A DNA stretch of 64,000 nt from Vampirovibrio chlorellavorus (GTDB lineage: Bacteria; Cyanobacteriota; Vampirovibrionia; Vampirovibrionales; Vampirovibrionaceae), in the NCBI RefSeq assembly GCF_003149375.1, contig NZ_QFWH01000009.1:60061-124060 (forward strand), read 5' to 3'. Positions 27,131 to 35,156 of the stretch are shown here, piece by piece. A program made the translations under genes and the position numbers. The notes under the pieces were generated by a model, which was not told the origin of the DNA, made no database searches, and worked only from the letters and a program-made list of their open reading frames with translations. Each line of letters begins with the position of its first letter. The first letter of the stretch is position 1.

Positions 27131-27768
27131 TGAGCCGTCCGGTGGCAGCGTCTCATCACCCCTGGCTGGAGTGGATTAAGCAGGTTCACGCCGTGGCCCG
27201 CTGGGGACTGACCTACGCCAAGGACCCCTTCGATCTGGAGCGCTATGAAGTGCTGCTAAAGCTGAGCGTGACCATGATGGCCGACTTTGCCCAGCTAGAT
27301 ACTTCCCGTATCGAGGACCTGTTTGCCAATGAAGTGGGTTACCTGACCCCCAAGGTGGACGTGCGGGGGGTGATCTTTCAGGAGGGCAAGCTGCTGATGG
27401 TACAGGAGAAGTGGGATGGCCGCTGGACCATTCCCGGTGGCTGGGCCGATATTGGCCTGAGTCCTGCGGAAGTGGCCACCAAGGAAGTGCAGGAAGAAGC
27501 CGGGCTGATTGTAAAACCGGTTAAAATGCTGGCCATGCTGGATAAAAAATTCTATCCCCACCCGGCTTCGCCCTACCATATTTACAAGGTTTTTATGCGC
27601 TGCGAAATTGTGAGCGGCGAGATTTCCACCGGGCTGGAATCGCAAGGGGTGGGCTTTTTTAGCCCGGATCAGCTACCGGAACTCTCCAGCCATCGGGTGA
27701 CCCACGAGCAAATCAGCATGCTCTTTCAGCACTATCACGATCCCCATCGCCCCACCGATTTTGACTAA
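27130..27768 (+). CDS. Nudix hydrolase with N-terminal helper domain
   Basis: A 212-residue protein. Residues about 10-65 are a helical domain like that found before the Nudix domain in ADP-ribose/ADP-sugar pyrophosphatases (PF12535 type). The Nudix domain follows with WTIPGGWADIGLSPAEV and KEVQEEAGL. Against the Nudix box GX5EX7REUXEEXGU, the first Glu is Leu and the Arg is Lys, while the two metal-binding Glu are kept. The start is a GTG overlapping the hpd stop (TAGTG), so the two genes are coupled. The substrate is probably a nucleoside diphosphate derivative. Confidence 0.82.
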   Translation: MSRPVAASHHPWLEWIKQVHAVARWGLTYAKDPFDLERYEVLLKLSVTMMADFAQLDTSRIEDLFANEVGYLTPKVDVRGVIFQEGKLLMVQEKWDGRWTIPGGWADIGLSPAEVATKEVQEEAGLIVKPVKMLAMLDKKFYPHPASPYHIYKVFMRCEIVSGEISTGLESQGVGFFSPDQLPELSSHRVTHEQISMLFQHYHDPHRPTDFD

Positions 27769-27814
27769 ACAGGGATCTTGTTTCCGGCTCTCTTTTTTAC
27801 CGGATGACTCTGGG

Positions 27815-28291
27815 TTACTTCTTAAAGATACCTTTAAACAGGCCCAGTAAACCATTTTCTCCAGACATGGCCGCTTTGGGGGCGGCTTCCCGGGATTCCG
27901 CCTCGTAGGCCTGCTTGGCCAGCGCATGATAATACCAGGACAGGGAATCCACCTTCCCGTTTTGAAAGCGCAGTTTGGCCTTTTCCAGAGGATGAATGAC
28001 GGGAATGGGGCCCACTTCGTTAATCTCCGGCTGGCCGGACTCATTCCAGTAGCCGCCCAAGTGGCGAATAATCACTTCTCCCAGATAGCTTCCCACCCGC
28101 AGCAACAGCGTCTCACTGGCTTGTTGGGCGCTATTGTTATCAAAATGCTCGCTAATGAACTGATCCAGCCGTTGCAGGCTCTCCACGGAATAATCCAGAC
28201 CAACCTGCGGGGCCATTTCTCCCATGGTGGAAAGAAAAGTACCGGCTTCGTCGTGATAGCGCGACTGTGGGGCTGGCTGCAGGGATGCCAT
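27815..28291 (-). CDS. Unknown protein
   Basis: A 158-residue soluble protein (MASLQPAPQSRYHDEAGTFL...). The central segment LLLRVGSYLGEVIIRHLGGYW resembles a motif seen in several uncharacterised bacterial families in which a short helix precedes a GGxW turn; no named family is assigned. The C-terminus ends with an amphipathic, Lys-rich GLLGLFKGIFKK that could touch membranes. It converges on the Nudix gene. Confidence 0.5.
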   Translation of the reverse strand: MASLQPAPQSRYHDEAGTFLSTMGEMAPQVGLDYSVESLQRLDQFISEHFDNNSAQQASETLLLRVGSYLGEVIIRHLGGYWNESGQPEINEVGPIPVIHPLEKAKLRFQNGKVDSLSWYYHALAKQAYEAESREAAPKAAMSGENGLLGLFKGIFKK

Positions 28292-28434
28292 ACCGAATGA
28301 TGCTCCTTGGAATTTTGGGGAATTTTTTCAGATCAGTACTTCTGGGGAACGTTTTATAAAAAGCCTCTGTTTGTATTATACAAAGCCTTGGGAGATAGGA
28401 CATCCACCATTCAAATTCTTTTTCACCCCACAAA

Positions 28435-28469
28435 AAAGCCCGCCTCTCCCAGCGGGAAAAGCGGGCTTT
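28435..28469 (-). terminator. Rho-independent terminator after the aminotransferase gene
   Basis: AAAGCCCGC (28435-28443) pairs with GCGGGCTTT (28461-28469). Read on the minus strand the stem is followed by a T-rich stretch (TTTTTTG). It lies 30 bases beyond the stop of the minus-strand aminotransferase gene. Confidence 0.75.
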
Positions 28470-28498
28470 ACAATGCGTGTAGTGGGGTGTTTAGCGGG

Positions 28499-29779
28499 CT
28501 AGTACAGGAACCCGTCCGCCTCCATCCGATCAATGACCGCTTCCAGTTCGTGCTTGGGGTTCACCAGCGACAAGCGTACAAAGCCCTCGCCGGTTTTGCC
28601 AAAAGCGGTTCCCGGTACCAGCACCACACCAGACTTCTCCAGCACGTCGGCGGCAAATTTCTCGCAGGAGGTGTAATTGCGGGGGATGGGCAACCACAGG
28701 TAGAAAGTGGCCTTGGGCGGGTTCAGCTCTTCCACCGGCCAGCCCAGACGCTTGAACCCAGCCACCATCAGCTTCTGGTTCTCGGCGTACATTTTATTAC
28801 AGTCTTTAATGTAGGCATCGCACTCCGGACTGGTCAGGGCAAAAGCAGCGGCCTTTTGCACGGCCCGGAAGATACCGCTGTCCATAGTTCCCTTCATCTT
28901 GGCCAAAATCCCCACGGCATCGGCGTTCCCTACGGCAAAACCGATCCGCCAGCCCGTCATGGCGTAAGGCTTGCTTAAACTGTGGAATTCAATGGCCAAG
29001 TCCTTGGCCCCGGCCACTTCCAGAATGCTGTGCGGGGCTTCCTGGCCCTCAAAATACATTTCGGAATAGGCCACGTCGCTAATCACCAGAATACGGTGCT
29101 TGCGGGCAAATTCAACCACTGTTTCGTAGTAGCTGAACGGCGCGGTAGCCCCGATGGGGTTACTGGGATAGTTGATGATGACCGCTTTCAGGCGGGCCGG
29201 GTCAAAGCCATCCTTTTTCAGGTTTTCCACAGCCTCGTCCAAATCCGGCAGGTAGTTGTTTTGCAGATTGAGCGGGGTGGGATAGCTGTGTCCACCGGCC
29301 ACTTCAATGGCATCCACGTAGGAGGCATAGCCGGGGTCCGGGGTCAGGATGATGTCCTGATCCTTCTTGTCCGGGCGGGGGGTGATGATGGCCCGGAACA
29401 TATTGGCCAGGCCCTCCTTGGAGCCGATCACCGAGGTTACTTCGGTGGCCGGGTTCACCTCAACGCCAAAGCGGCTTTTCATGCGCTGGGAAATGGCGTC
29501 CAGCAGGAATTTTTCGCCCTTGGGCACGGAATAGGTGTGGATATTGGGCTCGCTCAGGGTTTTAATGAAGTAATCGAGCAGCACTTTGGGAGGCTCCACG
29601 GTGGGAGCGCCAATGCTCATTTTAATGGGGGCCCGGCCTTTTTTCTCCAGCTCCGGGGTCAATTCCACCACCCGAGCCGCAATGCGAAACATGATGTAGG
29701 TTTCCATATTGGCGCAGTAGTCAGAATACAGGCTTTTCACGCTAAAATCAGCGGATTGGGCTTGAGAGAGAGTGGTCAT
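28499..29779 (-). CDS. Class I PLP aminotransferase, LL-diaminopimelate aminotransferase-like
   Basis: A 426-residue fold-type I aminotransferase. The PLP lysine lies in EFHSLSKPYAMTGWRIGF; other landmarks are VIGSKEGLANM, DPGYASYVDA, INYPSNPIGA and GEGFVRLSLV. The spacing and the SIGAPTVEPPK start resemble the LL-DAP/alanine aminotransferase group. The preferred substrate cannot be read from sequence: lysine biosynthesis via the DapL route (used by cyanobacteria) is likely, and an aromatic or alanine role is possible. It is monocistronic, with its own terminator. Confidence 0.8.
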   Translation of the reverse strand: MTTLSQAQSADFSVKSLYSDYCANMETYIMFRIAARVVELTPELEKKGRAPIKMSIGAPTVEPPKVLLDYFIKTLSEPNIHTYSVPKGEKFLLDAISQRMKSRFGVEVNPATEVTSVIGSKEGLANMFRAIITPRPDKKDQDIILTPDPGYASYVDAIEVAGGHSYPTPLNLQNNYLPDLDEAVENLKKDGFDPARLKAVIINYPSNPIGATAPFSYYETVVEFARKHRILVISDVAYSEMYFEGQEAPHSILEVAGAKDLAIEFHSLSKPYAMTGWRIGFAVGNADAVGILAKMKGTMDSGIFRAVQKAAAFALTSPECDAYIKDCNKMYAENQKLMVAGFKRLGWPVEELNPPKATFYLWLPIPRNYTSCEKFAADVLEKSGVVLVPGTAFGKTGEGFVRLSLVNPKHELEAVIDRMEADGFLY

Positions 29780-30156
29780 GGCCGGTTGGTTCCTTTATGG
29801 TGCTTAACACGGAGCGATCACGAAAATGGATTCAGCACAGCGCCGACAGGGCACGTTGAGATATTTGGGTAAAAACACCCTTTATATAACACAAAGCCCA
29901 AGGGCAGCGCTATGTTCAGCCACCCCAAAGCAACGGTGCCGGAGCTATGCGCAGCTTTAGAAACGTGCTGCGAATGGACACTTACCTGAACGCTACCACT
30001 TGACCAGAGCGACTTTCCCAGCTTTGGGCTTTACATCACTTTACTTTCTGCATTAAAAACCAAAAAGAAATAACCGCAGGGAACGCGGTTACTTCTTTTT
30101 CAGGCTATTTTCTGAGGCGGGTAACGCCAGCGCGCTTTCCGTTTCAGCCAAAGCCA
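29780..30156. other. Gene-free interval before dps
   Basis: No supported gene. It carries the aminotransferase leader on the right side of that gene and a dps terminator near 30.08 kb. No other conserved element is seen. Confidence 0.4.
30062..30100 (-). terminator. Rho-independent terminator for dps
   Basis: TAACCGC (30071-30077) pairs with GCGGTTA (30085-30091) around a 7-nt loop, and the arms extend imperfectly. On the minus strand the stem is followed by TTTCTTTTT. On the plus strand it is also followed by a T-rich run, so it may work both ways. Confidence 0.65.
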
Positions 30157-30669
30157 TCAGGACTGAATATGGGCCTCCAGCAGCCAGAGCTGTTTGTCCA
30201 CCGAGCGGGAAACCTGGGTGTACAAATCGGTGGTGGTGGGCTCCCCCAAGCCGTCGCAGGTATCAATGGCCGAGCGGATATGACCGGCATAAAGCGCCAT
30301 GCGGCTGGCCAGGGCCTTGATGTGGTCTGGGCCGTTGAACACGTCCAGCGGATATTCCTGTAAAAGCGATTGTTGTGCGGCGATTCGGGCCGTGCCCAAC
30401 GCGGTTCCCCCCAGCGCGGTGACGCGCTCCGCCATCAAATCCACAAAGGCTTCCACTTCTTCGGCAATTTCGTCAAACAGGGTGTGCAACTGATAGAATC
30501 CACCCCCTTTAACGTTCCAATGGGCCTGCTTGAGTTGTGAATATAAATCCACCGTGGTGGCCAGCGATTGATTCAGCAAGGTAATCACCCGTGACCGGGT
30601 GGACTCGGAAATATCAATCTGGGAAACGTGCAAACCATTTTTGGTGGCTAGTTTGGAACCTGTTACCAT
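30157..30669 (-). CDS. dps: Dps family ferritin-like DNA-protection protein
   Basis: Forms a dodecameric shell that oxidises and stores iron and protects DNA in starvation or peroxide stress. The 170-residue protein has the inter-subunit ferroxidase residues in QAHWNVKGGGFYQLHTLFDE (conserved His and Asp) and EVEAFVDLMAERVTALGG. The ATG at 30669 has AGGAGG just upstream; the frame stays open 15 codons further. A short Lys-rich N-terminus may help DNA contact. Confidence 0.92.
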   Translation of the reverse strand: MVTGSKLATKNGLHVSQIDISESTRSRVITLLNQSLATTVDLYSQLKQAHWNVKGGGFYQLHTLFDEIAEEVEAFVDLMAERVTALGGTALGTARIAAQQSLLQEYPLDVFNGPDHIKALASRMALYAGHIRSAIDTCDGLGEPTTTDLYTQVSRSVDKQLWLLEAHIQS

Positions 30670-30775
30670 TTTTCCTCCTTTTCTTGCCAGATTTTTCTGG
30701 TCAGAACCATTCAAAACACGATGAGTTATACTCAGCCATCAGGCACAGCGGGTTTCAGTGTGATTCGCCATCCGT

Positions 30776-30928
30776 TCAAACGGCGCTTTTGCCGCCCCCA
30801 ATGACTCGAATCAAAAAGACGGCGATGGCAATAACCAGCAATATATGCAGGAAGCCTCCCATGGTGTAGTTGCTGACCATACCCAAGAGCCAGAGAACCA
30901 GTAAAATGGCAAAAATCGTCCACAGCAT
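30776..30928 (-). CDS. Small membrane protein, lmo0937/DUF5670 type
   Basis: A 50-residue protein read directly from the minus strand: MLWTIFAILLVLWLLGM, then VSNYTMGGFLHILLVIAI and AVFLIRVIGGGKSAV. Two hydrophobic helices are separated by an NYTMGG turn, the layout of the widespread lmo0937/DUF5670 family of tiny membrane proteins. GAGGG lies eight bases before the ATG. It sits about 100 bases upstream of dps on the same strand. Members of this family are often found near stress genes, but no biochemical role is known. Confidence 0.75.
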   Translation of the reverse strand: MLWTIFAILLVLWLLGMVSNYTMGGFLHILLVIAIAVFLIRVIGGGKSAV

Positions 30929-31114
30929 TCATCGACCCTCACATTCCAGACTGGGGATCTACGAGGGGTTACCCCCAGTCCCACGGGAAGCAACCCGCTT
31001 CCTTTGGTAGTGAGGTTCATTCTAGTGACAAAAAAATCTTTTCATAAGCCCCAAAAGTGGGTAGCCAGTCGGCTAGAATGCGCCCCACCGACTATCAGCC
31101 TGTTGTCTGGCGGT

Positions 31115-31777
31115 TCAGGATTTCTTTTTCAGGGTAATGCTGGGTTCCTGGATGTACAGCGGCCGGACCGCAGACCACTCCTGCTCATAGGCAGCGGCTG
31201 CCCGGCTCATCAAACGGAGCATGGCGGCCTGAGGGCGCCAGCCTTCGGAAACCGGTTGCGCGGTGCGGCCCAAAAAGTATTCAGTCAGGGTGGGGGAAAT
31301 GAGGCACTGGGTCCCGGCCTCCGGCAGGGTTGCCGTGTCCAGTTGAACCAGCGTGGGAGGCTGCTGATAGGCGGTGCCCGATGACTGAATATGAAGATGG
31401 GCGTGATAAGCCCGACCCCGTAAAGCGTCCAGGTAGACGGCCACAGGCGAGTCGTGCCCAGCGGCCAACAGCTCGAAGGTGTTGAACTGATAAACCGGCA
31501 CCTGTAAAAACTGGGCCATGGTGCGGGCGGTAATCACCCCCGTGCGAATGCCGGTAAAGCTGCCCGGCCCCTGATTCACGGCCAGAGCGGTTAAATCGTT
31601 CACGGTCAATCCGGCGGATGCCAACAGTTCCTGAATGGCCGGAACCAGCATGGCCGAGTGATAGCGATGAGACTCACAGGGCAAACAGTCCTCAAAAAGG
31701 ATTTCCCCCGCCTGACTCAGCCCCACATGCAGCTGGGCCGTGGTGGTATCCAGATGTAATACCGGGCCGTTAACCAT
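31115..31777 (-). CDS. tsaB: tRNA threonylcarbamoyladenosine biosynthesis protein TsaB
   Basis: Scaffold partner of TsaD in making the t6A37 modification of ANN-decoding tRNAs. The 220-residue, ASKHA-fold protein has LHLDTTTAQLHVGL at the start and the family signature VNQGPGSFTGIRTGVITA near residue 65. The ATG overlaps the tsaE stop (TGATG), giving a tsaE-tsaB operon. tsaC and tsaD are not in the window. Confidence 0.93.
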   Translation of the reverse strand: MVNGPVLHLDTTTAQLHVGLSQAGEILFEDCLPCESHRYHSAMLVPAIQELLASAGLTVNDLTALAVNQGPGSFTGIRTGVITARTMAQFLQVPVYQFNTFELLAAGHDSPVAVYLDALRGRAYHAHLHIQSSGTAYQQPPTLVQLDTATLPEAGTQCLISPTLTEYFLGRTAQPVSEGWRPQAAMLRLMSRAAAAYEQEWSAVRPLYIQEPSITLKKKS

Positions 31778-32298
31778 CAGGGGAGCCTTTCAAAACGACG
31801 TAACGCTTCAGTCAGAGGGCGATTGGCCGAAAGGGTCACCCGCCGCTGCGCGTGATCCTGCATGTCCGTGGCCTCTGTCTCCGAATCGTTGAAGATCGGC
31901 TGAATGGTAATCTGAAGGGTGATCAAGTCTTGCAGGAACGCCCCGTAACAGGCCCACTCCACCAGCAGCAGGGAGCGACCCTCATCCACCATGGCGGTCA
32001 GCTCATGAGATAGAGAATCCGCCCGTTCCGGCCCCAGCCGATACAGATCCACATGCGCCACTGGGCCGCAAGCGCTGGCGTATTCGTTCATCAACACAAA
32101 CGTGGGGCTGCTGACCGACTCCTGCACGCCCAAAACCCGCAACAGATTCTGTGTGAAGGTTGTTTTTCCGGCACCCAAGGGCCCATCCAGGGCCAGGACG
32201 TCGCCGGGCTGCAAAAAGGGAGCCAGGGTCTGGCAAAACAGGGCCAGATCCGCCAGGGATGGAATCAGAAATGAGGATTGATGGGGAAGAAGCGCCAT
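31777..32298 (-). CDS. tsaE: tRNA threonylcarbamoyladenosine biosynthesis ATPase TsaE
   Basis: ATPase that drives turnover of the TsaB-TsaD complex in t6A synthesis. About 173 residues from ATG 32298. Walker A is LDGPLGAGKTTFTQNLLR, followed by VSSPTFVLMNEY, HVDLYRLG and LLLVEWACY. A TTG 57 bases upstream is in frame but falls inside the likely -35 element, so the ATG is preferred. It is divergent from efp. Confidence 0.93.
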   Translation of the reverse strand: MALLPHQSSFLIPSLADLALFCQTLAPFLQPGDVLALDGPLGAGKTTFTQNLLRVLGVQESVSSPTFVLMNEYASACGPVAHVDLYRLGPERADSLSHELTAMVDEGRSLLLVEWACYGAFLQDLITLQITIQPIFNDSETEATDMQDHAQRRVTLSANRPLTEALRRFERLP

Positions 32299-32326
32299 AT
32301 TTTCAGTCTTTGAAAGTGCTATGGAT

Positions 32327-32355
32327 ATGGTAACCTTATACCAGTCCGGAATCAA
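32327..32355 (-). promoter_or_regulatory. Probable promoter for tsaE-tsaB
   Basis: On the minus strand TTGATT (32355-32350), a 17-base spacer and TACCAT (32332-32327) form a reasonable sigma-70 pair about 30 bases before the tsaE ATG. The -10 is not close to consensus. Confidence 0.35.
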
Positions 32356-32541
32356 ACAGAAACCTGCTTGATTCCACGACTTGAGCCGGGTAACCTAGTA
32401 GGTTCTGGCAGGTGCGTGCTATTTTGGTGCCTGTTGGTTCAGCGGGAAAGCCGTTTGGGAATACCTCCCCCTGACCTCCGGCGTTACCCAGCGACCGGCT
32501 CCCCAAAAAACTTATCAGTGAATAGGGAATAAAGACTGACA

Positions 32542-33099
32542 ATGATTTCCAGTAACGACTTTAAAACCGGGTTAACCATTATCGTCGATGGTAACCTGTG
32601 GCAGATTGTGGAATTTTTGCACGTAAAACCGGGTAAAGGCGCTGCCTTTGTGCGCAGCAAGCTCAGAAACGTGGAAACGGGGCAGGTACTGGAAAAAACC
32701 TTCCGGGCAGGCGAGAAAGTTGACACCGCCCACCTGGAAAAGAACGAAATGCAGTTTTTGTTCACCGATGGTGAAGAATACACCTTCATGAACACCTCCA
32801 CCTTTGATCAGGTGGCCATTCCCAAGGCCGCTATTGGCGACGGCGTGAAGTACCTGAAAGAGCAAATGAACGTACACGTGCTGTTCCACGGCACCAAGAT
32901 TATTGGCGTGGACATTCCGTCTCACGTGGAATTAAAGGTGGTCGATACCCCACCGGCGGAAAAAGGCAACACCGCCCAGGGTGGCACCAAGCCAGCTACC
33001 CTGGAAACCGGTGCTGTGGTCAACGTTCCCTTTTTCGTGGAGATTGGAACCACCATCCGGGTGGATACACGCGACAACAAATATCTGGATCGGGTATAG
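32542..33099 (+). CDS. efp: Translation elongation factor P
   Basis: Relieves ribosome stalling at polyproline by binding beside the peptidyl-tRNA. The 185-residue protein has the three EF-P barrels. The tip loop reads HVKPGKGAAF, so the residue normally modified is a lysine. No epmA or epmB modification gene is visible here. The signature IGTTIRVDTRDNKYLDRV ends it. It precedes accB by 13 bases; the efp-accB order is common in cyanobacteria and Firmicutes. Confidence 0.97.
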   Translation: MISSNDFKTGLTIIVDGNLWQIVEFLHVKPGKGAAFVRSKLRNVETGQVLEKTFRAGEKVDTAHLEKNEMQFLFTDGEEYTFMNTSTFDQVAIPKAAIGDGVKYLKEQMNVHVLFHGTKIIGVDIPSHVELKVVDTPPAEKGNTAQGGTKPATLETGAVVNVPFFVEIGTTIRVDTRDNKYLDRV

Positions 33100-33112
33100 G
33101 TGACAGTACATT

Positions 33113-33616
33113 ATGGACATTAATACCGAAAAAATTAGAGAGTTAGCCGATTTAGCCCTGGAAAAAAAGCTGGCCGAGCTGATTGTGGCCGATGGCGACA
33201 AAAGTGTGACCATCAAGCTGCCGGGTTACAACATCCAGCCCATGCTGCACCAGCCAGCTCCCCAGCCGGTGGTTTACACCCCGCCTGCACCTCAGCCTAT
33301 GGCCGAATTGCCAGCGGTTTCTACCCACACGGTGGCCACCGAAGCCAGTAAACCCACCCCCGCTGCGGATGACAAGCTGATTAAAATTACCGCCCCGATG
33401 GTGGGGACCTTTTATGCCGCACCCTCTCCGGACTCCCCGCCATTTGTGGCCGTGGGTCAAGCCTTGTCCAAAGGGCAAACCGTTTGCATCATTGAAGCCA
33501 TGAAGATGATGAACGAACTGGAATCGGAAGTCTCCGGCAAAGTGGCTCGCATCATGGTAGAGAACGGGCAGCCCGTCGAGTTTGGACAGGTGCTGTTGCT
33601 GGTAGAGCCCGCCTAG
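33113..33616 (+). CDS. accB: Biotin carboxyl carrier protein of acetyl-CoA carboxylase
   Basis: Carries biotin between the carboxylase and transferase halves of acetyl-CoA carboxylase, the first step of fatty acid synthesis. The 167-residue protein has a conserved N-terminal helix, a Pro/Ala-rich linker (about 45-85), and a biotinyl domain with the biotin lysine in IIEAMKMMNELES. It is co-transcribed with efp and accC. Confidence 0.97.
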   Translation: MDINTEKIRELADLALEKKLAELIVADGDKSVTIKLPGYNIQPMLHQPAPQPVVYTPPAPQPMAELPAVSTHTVATEASKPTPAADDKLIKITAPMVGTFYAAPSPDSPPFVAVGQALSKGQTVCIIEAMKMMNELESEVSGKVARIMVENGQPVEFGQVLLLVEPA

Positions 33617-33704
33617 CCACTGGCCAGTGTAACGGATCAATTCCCGGTGTCTGTTCGTCTTTACTTGTACATCATTAGCAAAGCGATTAAAGGAAACGTA
33701 CCGC

Positions 33705-35051
33705 ATGTTCAACAAGGTGCTCGTTGCCAATCGGGGCGAAATTGCGCTTCGCATTATCCGTGCCTGTCATGAACTGGGCATCAAGACCGTTGCCGTATAC
33801 TCTCAGGCTGATGAAGACAGTTTACACGTGCAGTTGGCCGATGAGGCCTATTGTGTGGGCCCCGCTCAATCCGCCAAAAGTTACCTGAACGTGCCCAACA
33901 TTATGAGCGTGGCCCTGATGTCCGGGGCGGATGCCATTCACCCCGGCTACGGCTTTTTGGCCGAAAATGCCGCCTTTGCCGAAATTTGCGCCGATCACCA
34001 GATCAAGTTCATTGGCCCCTCGGCTCACATGATTCGCATTATGGGCGACAAGGCCACCGCCAAGAAAACCATGGCCGACGTGGGCGTGCCGGTGGTACCC
34101 GGTCTGGATGGCACCATTGCCGATGCTGAACTGGTGAAGGGCTGGGCCAAGCACGCCGGTTATCCCATCATCATTAAAGCCACCGCAGGCGGCGGCGGTA
34201 AGGGCATGCGTCTGGTGAAAAGCGAAGAAGAGGTGGAGACCCAGCTGGAAATGGCCCGGGCGGAAGCCAAAGCCGCTTTTGGCAACGATGAGGTCTACAT
34301 CGAGAAGTTTGTCATCAACCCACGCCACGTGGAGTTTCAGGTACTGGCCGATCAATACGGCAACGTGGTGCATCTGGGTGAACGGGATTGTTCCATCCAG
34401 CGCCGCCATCAAAAACTGCTGGAAGAAGGCCCCAGTCCGGTGGTAACGCCCGAAATCCGGGAAAAGGTGGGGAACATCATCCTCAAGGCCATCCGCAAGA
34501 TTGGCTATGAGGGGGTGGGCACCATCGAGCTGCTCTGTGACAGCGACTTGAACTTCTACTTTATGGAAATGAACACCCGCATTCAGGTGGAGCATCCGGT
34601 GACCGAGATGATTACCGGCATCGACCTGCTGAAAGAACAGATTCGGGTGGCGGCGGGCGAACCGCTGCGCTTTACCCAGGATGATGTGGTACTGCGGGGC
34701 CATGCCATTGAGTGCCGCATTAACGCCGAAGATCCGGACAAGAACTTTATGCCCTGCCCCGGCCCCATTGATGGCTACGTGGCCCCCGGTGGTCCCGGTG
34801 TGCGGGTAGATAGCCATGTTTACCCCGGCTACAAAATCCCGCCGTACTATGATTCTCTGGTGTCCAAGCTGATTGTGTGGGGCGCTGATCGGGAAGAGGC
34901 CATTGCCCGCATGAAACGCGCCCTGAACGAATACGCGGTGACCGGCATTAAAACCACCATTCCTTTCCACATTAAACTGATGGATAACCCGCATTTTATT
35001 GATGGTAAGGAAGTGTACACCGACTTTATCGCCCGGCACGCCCTGGCCTAA
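33705..35051 (+). CDS. accC: Biotin carboxylase subunit of acetyl-CoA carboxylase
   Basis: Carboxylates biotin on AccB using ATP and bicarbonate. The 448-residue length is standard. Seen motifs are [19 protein letters not shown], the ATP-grasp glycine loop [47 protein letters not shown], and [11 protein letters not shown]. It follows accB after 88 bases. A hairpin terminator at 35071-35115 closes the operon. Confidence 0.98.
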   Translation: MFNKVLVANRGEIALRIIRACHELGIKTVAVYSQADEDSLHVQLADEAYCVGPAQSAKSYLNVPNIMSVALMSGADAIHPGYGFLAENAAFAEICADHQIKFIGPSAHMIRIMGDKATAKKTMADVGVPVVPGLDGTIADAELVKGWAKHAGYPIIIKATAGGGGKGMRLVKSEEEVETQLEMARAEAKAAFGNDEVYIEKFVINPRHVEFQVLADQYGNVVHLGERDCSIQRRHQKLLEEGPSPVVTPEIREKVGNIILKAIRKIGYEGVGTIELLCDSDLNFYFMEMNTRIQVEHPVTEMITGIDLLKEQIRVAAGEPLRFTQDDVVLRGHAIECRINAEDPDKNFMPCPGPIDGYVAPGGPGVRVDSHVYPGYKIPPYYDSLVSKLIVWGADREEAIARMKRALNEYAVTGIKTTIPFHIKLMDNPHFIDGKEVYTDFIARHALA

Positions 35052-35070
35052 CCCACCAAATCCAATTCAT

Positions 35071-35115
35071 AATCCCACCTTGCTTTATATTGCTATAATC
35101 AGGGTGGGATTTTTG
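35071..35115 (+). terminator. Terminator of efp-accB-accC
   Basis: AATCCCACC (35071-35079) pairs with GGTGGGATT (35103-35111), followed by TTTT. The 23-base loop is long and contains the extended -10 of the next gene. Confidence 0.6.
35091..35099 (+). promoter_or_regulatory. Extended -10 promoter inside the terminator loop
   Basis: TGCTATAAT is a perfect extended -10 (TGn-TATAAT). No good -35 lies 17 bases upstream, which extended -10 promoters can do without. It would start transcription near 35106, ahead of the membrane protein gene at 35157. Confidence 0.45.
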
Positions 35116-35156
35116 ACAGGTGTATTGAATGTCATTCCAAGTATTTGCGAGGGTTC

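Noticed and set aside
28982..29872. 296-codon open frame antisense to the aminotransferase
   Set aside because: Same reason: antisense shadow of a conserved gene.
33822..35039. 405-codon open frame antisense to accC
   Set aside because: It lies entirely inside a certain accC gene; long antisense frames are expected from the G+C-rich third positions here, and its translation is rich in His, Gly and Gln without domains.
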